Shown: positions 7,128-14,310 of the stretch, one piece after another
Position numbering within the stretch: position 1 is the first letter of the stretch
Layout: each line of letters starts with the position of its first letter
NCBI GenBank assembly: GCA_002401545.1
Contig: NVTJ01000018.1
Location: forward strand, 1,412 to 23,008
Reading direction: 5' to 3'
From: Alphaproteobacteria bacterium
GTDB lineage: Bacteria > Pseudomonadota > Alphaproteobacteria > Sphingomonadales > Emcibacteraceae
Length of the DNA stretch: 21,597 bases
Translations under genes and position numbers: made by a program
The notes under the pieces: generated by a model
The model's input: only the letters and a program-made list of their open reading frames with translations
Database searches by the model: none
What the model was told of the DNA's origin: nothing

Positions 7128-7967
7128 ATGCTATTCAGAGCAATGAAATTCCCCATAAAACGTACCCGGAAATATCTTCAGGACTATGCTTTTGGCCCCA
7201 TCACCCTGCATACAGTGGATGATTTCAAATTCATGGCTAAAATTGGCCGGATAGCCGCCGAAACGCTGGATTTCATCGCCCCCCATGTGGAGCCCGGCAT
7301 TTCCACCGCCGAACTGGACAGATTGATCCACGAATATATGACTGATCAGGCAACCATACCGGCCACCGTTGGCTACCATGGCTATCGCCATGCCAGTTGC
7401 ATTTCGGTCAATCATGTGGCGGTGCATGGCATCCCGAGCGAAACGAAAATCCTGAAAAACGGCGATATTGTCAATATTGACGTGACCCCGCGCCTTGACG
7501 GACCGGACCACTGGCACGGCGATACCAGCCGTATGTATATGGTGGGGGATAATATTCCGGTAAAAGCCCGCCGACTGATTGAGGCCACCAAGAAATCTCT
7601 CAAAGCGGGAATTGCCGCCGCACAGCCCGGCAACAGGCTCGGCGACATCGGCATCGCTTGCGGGCAAGTGGCGACTGATTATGGTTATAGCATAGCCACC
7701 GACTTCTGCGGCCACGGCATCGGGCTGACCTTCCATGATAACCCGGAGGTTATCCATGTGGAGCCGGAGGATATGGGGCCAATACTTCTCCCCGGCATGA
7801 TCTTCACCATCGAACCCATATTGAATATTGGCAAGCCAGATGTAAAAACACTGGATGATGGCTGGACCGTTGTCACCCGTGACCGCAAATTAAGTGCTCA
7901 GGCCGAACATACGGTAGGGATAACCGAAGACGGGCTGATAATTTTTACGAAATCAACCACGTCCTAA
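7128..7967 (+). CDS. map: Type I methionine aminopeptidase (variant copy)
   Basis: A 279-residue metalloprotease of the M24 family that removes the initiator Met from nascent proteins. All five metal ligands are visible: D118 (NIDV), D132 (HGDTS), H196 (CGHGIG), E229 (TIEP) and E260 (AEHT). The substrate His of VHGIP is also present. There are oddities. About three residues (PDH region) are inserted between the two Asp ligands, compared with the usual DG-W/F-HGD. The aromatic residue normally before the last ligand (QYEHT or QFEHT) is Ala. The N-terminus is longer and basic (MKFPIKRTRKY). This may be a second copy beside a housekeeping map elsewhere. The start could be ATG 7128, 4 nt after the chorismate mutase stop, or ATG 7143; neither has a strong ribosome-binding site. 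Its stop interlocks with that of the convergent gene. Confidence 0.92.
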   Translation: MLFRAMKFPIKRTRKYLQDYAFGPITLHTVDDFKFMAKIGRIAAETLDFIAPHVEPGISTAELDRLIHEYMTDQATIPATVGYHGYRHASCISVNHVAVHGIPSETKILKNGDIVNIDVTPRLDGPDHWHGDTSRMYMVGDNIPVKARRLIEATKKSLKAGIAAAQPGNRLGDIGIACGQVATDYGYSIATDFCGHGIGLTFHDNPEVIHVEPEDMGPILLPGMIFTIEPILNIGKPDVKTLDDGWTVVTRDRKLSAQAEHTVGITEDGLIIFTKSTTS

Positions 7968-8476
7968 TCCGTCCCTCTAAAACTTACCTTCTGCTGTTCA
8001 TTGCCCTTGACAAAAATACGGGTGCGGATTTGTTCGTTCCATTCCACGTTGACGGTGTTTTTCTGGTCGTCAAACAGGTCCATGAACAGGCGGTTGATGA
8101 TGGTCAGTTCCAGTAAGTCGCGCGGCAGGGGCGCCTCCTGATAGATATGAACATCGTCTATCTCATAGTCCATGGCAACCCATGTCAGGGGTAATCGCAC
8201 GCCCTGACCGTCAAAGAGTGCGAAACTGCCTTCGACAAATTCCTTCAGGACCGGTTCGATTTCTGCGTTGGTCAGGCTTGAGCTATTGCCCAGTTTTGAA
8301 CGCAGGAAATCCTCAACATCATGGGTGAACAGACGGTGGGTAATTTCAATGGTCCGGTTTTTTTGCCGCAGGTCAATCTGAGTGAAAGAGGCATAAAAAC
8401 GGTGTGCGAGGCCCATCTGAACCCCGCACAGAGTAAATATTATGACAACGGTTAAAGATTTGAAAAAAAGCCTCAT
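7964..8476 (-). CDS. Small exported DUF6702-like protein
   Basis: A 170-residue protein of unknown function. A signal peptide is evident: basic MRLFFK, a hydrophobic core, and likely cleavage after GLA, leaving mature HRFYASFTQIDL. The His-start followed by a beta-strand-rich body (TIEITHRLFTHDVEDFL, then a C-terminal VEWNEQIRTRIFV strand) is what I recall of the DUF6702 family; this assignment is from memory. It should be periplasmic or outer-membrane facing. The ATG overlaps the TGA of the upstream M1 peptidase gene (ATGA at 8476-8473), so the two are translationally coupled and probably work together, perhaps as enzyme and accessory subunit. The 3' end overlaps the stop codon of the opposing aminopeptidase gene. 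Confidence 0.82.
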   Translation of the reverse strand: MRLFFKSLTVVIIFTLCGVQMGLAHRFYASFTQIDLRQKNRTIEITHRLFTHDVEDFLRSKLGNSSSLTNAEIEPVLKEFVEGSFALFDGQGVRLPLTWVAMDYEIDDVHIYQEAPLPRDLLELTIINRLFMDLFDDQKNTVNVEWNEQIRTRIFVKGNEQQKVSFRGTD

Positions 8477-10839
8477 TCCTTGGGTTTTTTATCTTCTTCG
8501 TCGTCATCGCTTTTCAGCCTGGTTCTGAACTCCTTCATCATATCACGGCGTTTCTTGGCCTTGATCAGATCAAAGCGGGATTTTTCGATACGGCGGGGGA
8601 AATGATTATTATCCATATTGGTGTCCGCCGTTTCCCAGTGCGGGTCAACCATCACAGACGTTACCGTCTTTTCCGTAATCAGCATCCGGGTGACTTTCTT
8701 GGAATTTTTGCGCCAGATTTCTGCGTTCAGGCGAATTTCCTCGCTCGTGCCATCCTCATAAGTCACTTCAAGGAATATGGGCATCACCAAGCCGCCCTTA
8801 TTGCTGAAATCCATCAGGTAAATATTGGATTTTTCACTGAGCAGGTCTTTCTGCCAGTCCTTCAGCCCCTTGATCAAATCCGCATAGTCATTACGCTGTT
8901 TATTGGTGACGCTGAACTTGTCATTCTCATTATAGAAATCAAGCAGTTCCGGAAAACGATCCGTTCTTTTTTTAAGCTCCTTGTCCGATGCGCGCTGCGA
9001 AGGCAGCCCCCTTTCCTTGTCCTTGTCACGTTTGAAAGCCTGCTCAATTTCCGGGTCTTTGCTGTTGATATTGAACAGCCGCACATTATCCAGAGAAATA
9101 TCAACATGTTCGGTGGTATAGAACCAGCCACGCCAGAACCAGTCCAGATCTACCCCGCTGGCATCTTCCATAGTGCGGAAGAAATCAGACGGTGTCGGAC
9201 GTTTGAATTTCCAGCGCCGGGCATATTCCCGGAAAGCAAAATCAAATAATTCCCGCCCCATAACAGACTCCCGCAGTATCCTGAGGGCTATGGCAGGCTT
9301 GCCGTAAGCATTATTACCAAATTGCAGAAGGGATTCGCTGTTGGTCATGATCGGCACCTGTTTGGTGCTTTTCATGTAATTGACAATCTGATAGGGTTCT
9401 GCCCGGCGGGTGGGATAGTCTTTCTCCCACTCTTCTTCCGCCAGATTTTGCAGGAAACTATTCAGGCCTTCATCCATCCATGTCCATTGCCTCTCGTCGG
9501 AATTGACGATCATGGGGAAATAATTATGGCCAACTTCATGGATAATCACTGAAATCAAACCATATTTGGTCCGGCGGCTATAGGTTTTCTCGCCGGTTTC
9601 TTTGTTCTTGGTGGGGCGCGGGCCATTAAAACAGATCATGGGATATTCCATCCCCCCCACCGGACCATTGATGGACTGGGCAACAGGATAAGGGAAAACG
9701 AGGGAATATTTATTGTAAACTTCCAGCGTATGAATGATCACCTGTGTCGAATATTTCTCCCAGATCGGATTACCCTCTTCCGGGTAAAAAGACATGGCCA
9801 TCACGGTCTTGCCATTTCCCGGCTGATAATAGCCCTGGGCATCCCACAGGAACTTGCGGGAAGAGGCAAAGGCGAAATCGCGGACATTTGTCGCCCTGAA
9901 CCGCCATGTACTGGTGGTTTTTGCCCGGTGGTCAAGTTTCACTGCGGCTTCTTCGATCGTCACGATCATCACTGGTTTTTTAGCTGTTCTGGCTTGCTTT
10001 AAGCGGTCCCGCTGAACGGCTGTCAACACATCTTTCGGGTTCTGAAGCACGCCGGTTGCGGAAACAATATGATCGGCGGGAACGGTGATGGAAACATCAT
10101 AATCGCCAAATTCAAGGGTAAACTCGCCGTTTCTCAGAAACTGTTTATTGGTCCAGCCGTCATAATCGGAATAGGCCGCCATACGGGGAAACCACTGGGA
10201 GATTTCATAGATATAATTGTCATCATCCTTGAAATATTCCATGCCGCCACGGGCGCGGATTATTTTGGCATCCAGAATATTATAGGACCAGTCAATGGCA
10301 AAATTCAGCTTCTGGCCCGGGCGCAGGGGCGAAGCGAGGTCAATACGCATCATGGTGTCACTGATGACATATTCAAGGTCAGCCCCGCCGCTATCAGTCA
10401 CCGCAGAAATCCTATACCCCCCATCATAGGTTTTTTCATACATCTTCTGACGCAGGACACCAAAGGGGGCTTTTGCCTTGCCATCGGCATAATTTGATTT
10501 TCGCTCGCCGGAATCATGGGCAAAACGGTTCTGGTCAAGCTGCACCCAAAGATAACGCAGGGTATCGGGTGAATTGTTATAATATTTAATTTTTGCAGAA
10601 CCGATGATACGTTGTTTTTCATCATCCAGTGTTACATCAATGACATAATCCGCCTGCTGCTGCCAGTATTTATGGCCCGGCGCACCAGAGGCCGTCCGGT
10701 AAACATTGGGCGTTGGCAGGACTTCATCACTCAACTGGCGGAATTTGTCCTTCAACTGCTCATAGGTCTGCGCCATGGCAGAGGCGGCAAAAACAGACGT
10801 AAAAAATGCGATTATCCCAATCAGAAAATACTTTTTCAT
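8473..10839 (-). CDS. Exported M1-family zinc metallopeptidase
   Basis: A 788-residue gluzincin aminopeptidase-like enzyme. The signal peptide (MKKYFLIGIIAFF to SAMA-QT) sends it out of the cytoplasm. The zinc site is H434-E435-VG-H438 with E457 eighteen residues later (WMDEGLNSF). The substrate-binding GxMEN motif of classical M1 enzymes reads GGMEYP (395-400), as in the bacterial subgroup annotated simply as M1 family metallopeptidase. The N-terminal half is the beta-sandwich that precedes the catalytic domain, and the C-terminal 200 residues are charged, ending in an Asp/Glu/Lys tail. I start at ATG 10839, with GGGA nine bases before it. A TTG at 10854 would place five residues before the signal peptide. 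It is coupled to the small DUF6702-like gene by a 4-nt overlap. The natural substrate is unknown. Confidence 0.94.
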   Translation of the reverse strand: MKKYFLIGIIAFFTSVFAASAMAQTYEQLKDKFRQLSDEVLPTPNVYRTASGAPGHKYWQQQADYVIDVTLDDEKQRIIGSAKIKYYNNSPDTLRYLWVQLDQNRFAHDSGERKSNYADGKAKAPFGVLRQKMYEKTYDGGYRISAVTDSGGADLEYVISDTMMRIDLASPLRPGQKLNFAIDWSYNILDAKIIRARGGMEYFKDDDNYIYEISQWFPRMAAYSDYDGWTNKQFLRNGEFTLEFGDYDVSITVPADHIVSATGVLQNPKDVLTAVQRDRLKQARTAKKPVMIVTIEEAAVKLDHRAKTTSTWRFRATNVRDFAFASSRKFLWDAQGYYQPGNGKTVMAMSFYPEEGNPIWEKYSTQVIIHTLEVYNKYSLVFPYPVAQSINGPVGGMEYPMICFNGPRPTKNKETGEKTYSRRTKYGLISVIIHEVGHNYFPMIVNSDERQWTWMDEGLNSFLQNLAEEEWEKDYPTRRAEPYQIVNYMKSTKQVPIMTNSESLLQFGNNAYGKPAIALRILRESVMGRELFDFAFREYARRWKFKRPTPSDFFRTMEDASGVDLDWFWRGWFYTTEHVDISLDNVRLFNINSKDPEIEQAFKRDKDKERGLPSQRASDKELKKRTDRFPELLDFYNENDKFSVTNKQRNDYADLIKGLKDWQKDLLSEKSNIYLMDFSNKGGLVMPIFLEVTYEDGTSEEIRLNAEIWRKNSKKVTRMLITEKTVTSVMVDPHWETADTNMDNNHFPRRIEKSRFDLIKAKKRRDMMKEFRTRLKSDDDEEDKKPKE

Positions 10840-10885
10840 TTTTATATATCCCAAAACTTATTAATATCCGTTAAAATAATGGGCT

Positions 10886-10914
10886 ATATTATCGCCTAAA
10901 ACCCTATTAATCAA
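10886..10914 (-). promoter_or_regulatory. Candidate promoter for the M1 peptidase gene
   Basis: Reading the minus strand, TTGATT (10914-10909) and TAATAT (10891-10886) are separated by 17 bases, each a 4/6 match to consensus. It lies in the 67-nt gap after thiD, and the -35 overlaps the thiD stop codon. It would let the peptidase pair be transcribed apart from thiD. Confidence 0.3.
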
Positions 10915-11710
10915 GGGCAACAAAATGCTTAAGCGGACCCTTGCCATGGCCGAAACCGGGGGCCTGTAGAATGGCTTTATGAACATATTTATGGGCACGG
11001 TCCACCGCCTCCCTCAAGTTCATTCCCTGCCCGATCCCCGTAGCAATGGCAGAGGAGAACGCACAGCCGGTGCCATGAGTGTTGCCTGTGGCAATCAGGG
11101 GGCTTGAAAACTGATAAATATCGCCCCCGGTGACCAGTACATCGGTTACAATATCCCCCGGCAGATGCCCGCCCTTGACCACAACGGCCTTCGCGCCCAT
11201 GGTAAGCAGATTTTCTGCGGCCCGTATCATATGCGGCACGGTATGAATATTATCCATACCGGCGAGTAAAGCCGCCTCTGCCAGATTAGGGGTCAAAAGG
11301 TCAGTCAGGGGTAAAATATCGGAAATCAGAATTTCTACGGCAGTTTTCTCCAACAGCTGATGGCCACTGCTGGACAGAATGACAGGATCAACAATCAGCG
11401 GAATATGGTTGTAATCGGCGAATATCGACGAAAGCAGCCTCAGCGTTTCTGCGCTGCCCATCATGCCAAGCTTTATGGCATCGGGCATAATATCCTCTAT
11501 CACCGTCTTTACCTGAGCCGCCACAACATCCGGTGCGACGGGATGCACCTCATATACCCTATTCGTATCCTGCACGGTTAATGCCGTAATCGCCGCCATC
11601 CCGTAACCGCCGTGAGCAGATATGGTCTTGATATCGGCCTGAATGCCAGCACCACCGCTGGGATCAGACCCGGCAATGGCAAGTATTTTTCCATTTATAA
11701 TCATGGGCAT
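10907..11710 (-). CDS. thiD: Hydroxymethylpyrimidine/phosphomethylpyrimidine kinase
   Basis: A 267-residue ribokinase-fold enzyme that phosphorylates HMP to HMP-P and then HMP-PP, the pyrimidine half of thiamine, in the cytosol. Diagnostic motifs are AGSDPSGGAGIQAD near the N-terminus, KLGMMGS, DPVILSSSG, VVVKGGH, and the anion-hole/catalytic NTHGTGCAFSSAIA. The length fits E. coli ThiD closely. The open frame runs back to 11767 within glmM, but that extra sequence does not look like ThiD, so I use ATG 11710. ATG 11704 is also possible; neither has a clear ribosome-binding site. It starts 19 nt after the glmM stop, so it is the likely last gene of the glmM transcript. No TPP riboswitch is visible ahead of it. 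Confidence 0.95.
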   Translation of the reverse strand: MPMIINGKILAIAGSDPSGGAGIQADIKTISAHGGYGMAAITALTVQDTNRVYEVHPVAPDVVAAQVKTVIEDIMPDAIKLGMMGSAETLRLLSSIFADYNHIPLIVDPVILSSSGHQLLEKTAVEILISDILPLTDLLTPNLAEAALLAGMDNIHTVPHMIRAAENLLTMGAKAVVVKGGHLPGDIVTDVLVTGGDIYQFSSPLIATGNTHGTGCAFSSAIATGIGQGMNLREAVDRAHKYVHKAILQAPGFGHGKGPLKHFVALD

Positions 11711-11729
11711 ATATTCAGAAATTTGCGAC

Positions 11730-13079
11730 CTAGCTTGATAATTCTTCGACAGTGGCCACAATATCATTCACCACGGAGGTAATCAACTTGTCATCCTGTC
11801 CTTCAGCCATTACGCGGATCAAGGGTTCAGTCCCGGATTTACGGATCACCACGCGGCCACAGCCGTTCAACCGGTTCTCCCCCGCGAGAATAGCCGCTTT
11901 AACACGCGCCTGTTCCAGAGGATCACTACCCTGTGCATAGCGGACATTCTTCAGAAGTTGGGGATAGGGTGTAAACAGGGAACATATTTCACTGACCGGT
12001 TTGCCGCTGGTCACGAGAACCGATAGTATCTGCAAGGCGGCTATCAGGCCGTCCCCGGTCGTGGCAAAATCACTCAGCACAATATGACCGGACTGCTCCC
12101 CGCCCAAATTCAGCTTTTTTTCGCGCATGGCTTCAACCACATAGCGGTCACCCACCTGGGTACGAATCAGCTCAATCCCGATGGATTCAAGATATTTTTC
12201 AAGCCCGATGTTGGACATGATCGTTGTCACCACGGCATCACCGTTCAGTTTCCCGGTGTTTTTCATATAATTTGCCACCGTCGCCATGAGCTGATCACCA
12301 TCAATGATCTGCCCCTTTTCATCACAAATGATCAGGCGGTCGGCATCACCATCCAGCGCAATGCCAATATCGGCATTATGCAGCAGCACGTTTTCACAAA
12401 TCAGTTCAGGATAGGTGGAACCGCATTTATCATTGATATTCCTGCCATTGGGGCTGACCCCGATCGCAACAACTTCGGCGCCAAGTTCCCACAGCACACT
12501 GGGAGCGGTCCGGTAGGCCGCGCCATTGGCACAATCCACAACAATTTTCAAACCATCAAGCCGCAGATGTTTCGGAAAGGTATTCTTGGCAAATTCCATA
12601 TAACGGCCCACAGCATTTTTCAACCGCTGTGCCCGGCCCAGCTTCGCAGACGGCACCAGATGATCCGCATAACCATTATCCATTCGCCGCTCAATTTCCA
12701 GCTCAATTTCATCGGACAGTTTATAGCCGTCCGGGCCAAATAACTTCAGGCCATTATCCTGAAAAGGATTATGTGATGCGGTGATCATAACCCCAAGGTC
12801 CGCCCGCAGCGAGCGGGTCAGCATGGCCACCGCCGGCGTTGGCATGGGGCCAACCATAATCACGTCCATACCCAGAGAAATAAATCCGCTGGCCAGGGCG
12901 GGTTCCAGCATATAGCCGGAAAGCCGCGTATCCTTGCCAATAACAACACGGTGCTGGTGATCGCCGCGGGTGAAATGTTTTGCCGCCGCCATACCCACCC
13001 GCATGGCAACCTCTGCGGTCATATTACCCTCATTCGCTGTGCCGCGAATGCCGTCCGTACCAAAATATTTCCTTGCCAT
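11730..13079 (-). CDS. glmM: Phosphoglucosamine mutase
   Basis: A 449-residue alpha-D-phosphohexomutase that interconverts glucosamine-6-phosphate and glucosamine-1-phosphate, a step toward UDP-GlcNAc for peptidoglycan and lipopolysaccharide. The N-terminus FGTDGIRG is diagnostic. The phosphorylated serine is S102 in TASHNP. Mg2+ is held by D243, D245 and D247 in DGDADR. The sugar-binding loop GGEQSGH and the C-terminal phosphate-binding RKSGTEPLIRVMAEG are present. Length is normal. The start at 13079 has only a weak purine-rich site before it. It is separated from folP by 139 nt with a candidate promoter and is followed at 19 nt by thiD. Confidence 0.98.
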   Translation of the reverse strand: MARKYFGTDGIRGTANEGNMTAEVAMRVGMAAAKHFTRGDHQHRVVIGKDTRLSGYMLEPALASGFISLGMDVIMVGPMPTPAVAMLTRSLRADLGVMITASHNPFQDNGLKLFGPDGYKLSDEIELEIERRMDNGYADHLVPSAKLGRAQRLKNAVGRYMEFAKNTFPKHLRLDGLKIVVDCANGAAYRTAPSVLWELGAEVVAIGVSPNGRNINDKCGSTYPELICENVLLHNADIGIALDGDADRLIICDEKGQIIDGDQLMATVANYMKNTGKLNGDAVVTTIMSNIGLEKYLESIGIELIRTQVGDRYVVEAMREKKLNLGGEQSGHIVLSDFATTGDGLIAALQILSVLVTSGKPVSEICSLFTPYPQLLKNVRYAQGSDPLEQARVKAAILAGENRLNGCGRVVIRKSGTEPLIRVMAEGQDDKLITSVVNDIVATVEELSS

Positions 13080-13168
13080 GTTTCTTGCTTTTTATTTTCT
13101 GTTCTCTGGAGTTCTCACCCCTTGATAACACTCAGTTCTTAATACATACTGAACAGACACTATAAAAC

Positions 13169-13195
13169 ATCTTAACTATGTTTGTAATATGTCAA
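13169..13195 (-). promoter_or_regulatory. Candidate promoter for glmM
   Basis: On the minus strand a perfect -35 TTGACA (13195-13190) is followed 15 bases later by TAAGAT (13174-13169), a 4/6 match to the -10. The spacing is short of the ideal 17. It sits in the folP-glmM gap and would leave a leader of about 80 nt. The rest of the gap shows no other element. Confidence 0.33.
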
Positions 13196-13218
13196 AAAGA
13201 TTTTTTTACCGTAAAATA

Positions 13219-14307
13219 CTAATTTCCCGGGGCCAGCCATATATCCCGCGCCTGCCGACTTTCCCTGATATCATGAACCCGCAAAATCTGAACCCCCTGA
13301 TCATAGCCCATCTGGCCGAAAGCCAGGGACCCGGCAAGCCGTTCATCGGGATTTTTCTCAGCTGTAATATGGCCGATAAAGCTTTTTCTCGACACCCCCA
13401 GAAGCAAAGGCACGCCCAGCCCGTGAAATAAGGACAGATTGGCCATCAATTCCATATTATGGTCAACTGTTTTGCCAAAACCGATACCCGGATCAATGAT
13501 TATCCGCGCACGGGCGATACCGGCGTTCCGGCATATTTCCAGCCGCTTTTTCAGATAATCATAAACATCAAGCAAGACATCATCATAGCAGGGATTATCC
13601 TGCATATTACCGGGATCATTGCGGGCATGCATGAGAATGACCGGGCAATCCACCCCCGCCACATAATCAAGCGAACGGCTATCATGGCTCAGGGCGCTGA
13701 CGTCATTAATAAGTGTTGCTCCGGCTTCCAGTGCGCATTCCATCACCTGCCGGTTTCGGGTATCAATGGAAATGGGAACCCGAATATCCGACAACCCCGT
13801 GATAACCGGAATCACCCGGTCCAGCTCCTCATCCAGCGTGACTTTGGTTGCCCCCGGTCTGGTGGATTCTCCGCCAATATCAATGAAATCCGCCCCCGCC
13901 TCTATCAAACGCCGGGCATGGGAAATCGCCAAATCCCGCCGCATATAACGCCCGCCATCAGAAAAACTGTCCGGGGTCACATTGACAATTCCCTGAAGCA
14001 AGGGCTGACGCCACTCAAGCGCGCCCCTCGGGGAACGCACATCACTGATATTCTGAAGCAGAACTGATATGTCCTCTTGCTGGGAAGAGATCATGTCACT
14101 GACATAGTTATCAAGCCTGCAAAGCGGGACCAACGCCTCCCCGTACCGCACCGCGCCCTGACGAAAAATTACTTTGACCATGGAGAAGGCCAGTGGACCA
14201 CCCGCCAGCCAGCGGGCCTGACCCGCCTTCACCGCCTCTGATGCAACACAGCCCCTGAGTATCCCCAGAGGCTGTATGTAGATATTATTATCGGCGGCTC
14301 CGTGCAT
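13219..14307 (-). CDS. folP: Dihydropteroate synthase with N-terminal extension
   Basis: A 362-residue TIM-barrel enzyme that joins p-aminobenzoate to dihydropterin pyrophosphate to make dihydropteroate for folate. The core begins near residue 105 with GIVNVTPDSFSDGG (pyrophosphate loop 1), then DIGGESTRPG (from 143), LINDVSALSHD, DPGIGFGKT and GVSRKSFIG. The roughly 100 residues before the core are absent from E. coli-type FolP; as I recall, extended FolP proteins are common in Alphaproteobacteria. The extension lacks a recognisable catalytic motif. The ATG comes 3 nt after the ftsH stop, so translation is coupled. No stop or frameshift separates extension and core. Confidence 0.96.
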   Translation of the reverse strand: MHGAADNNIYIQPLGILRGCVASEAVKAGQARWLAGGPLAFSMVKVIFRQGAVRYGEALVPLCRLDNYVSDMISSQQEDISVLLQNISDVRSPRGALEWRQPLLQGIVNVTPDSFSDGGRYMRRDLAISHARRLIEAGADFIDIGGESTRPGATKVTLDEELDRVIPVITGLSDIRVPISIDTRNRQVMECALEAGATLINDVSALSHDSRSLDYVAGVDCPVILMHARNDPGNMQDNPCYDDVLLDVYDYLKKRLEICRNAGIARARIIIDPGIGFGKTVDHNMELMANLSLFHGLGVPLLLGVSRKSFIGHITAEKNPDERLAGSLAFGQMGYDQGVQILRVHDIRESRQARDIWLAPGN

Positions 14308-14310
14308 TAC

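Noticed and set aside
8602..9249. Plus-strand open frame of 215 codons across the M1 peptidase gene
   Set aside because: It is a shadow of the opposite-strand gene, with low-complexity, hydrophobic-rich translation and no ribosome-binding site or family match.
10840..10854. TTG start for the M1 peptidase
   Set aside because: It would place five residues before a normal signal peptide that starts with MKK at 10839.
11711..11767. Extended thiD start within glmM
   Set aside because: The added residues do not resemble ThiD, and ATG 11710 gives the usual length.
12084..12743. Plus-strand open frame of 219 codons across glmM
   Set aside because: It is antisense to an unambiguous gene and its translation shows no recognisable domain.
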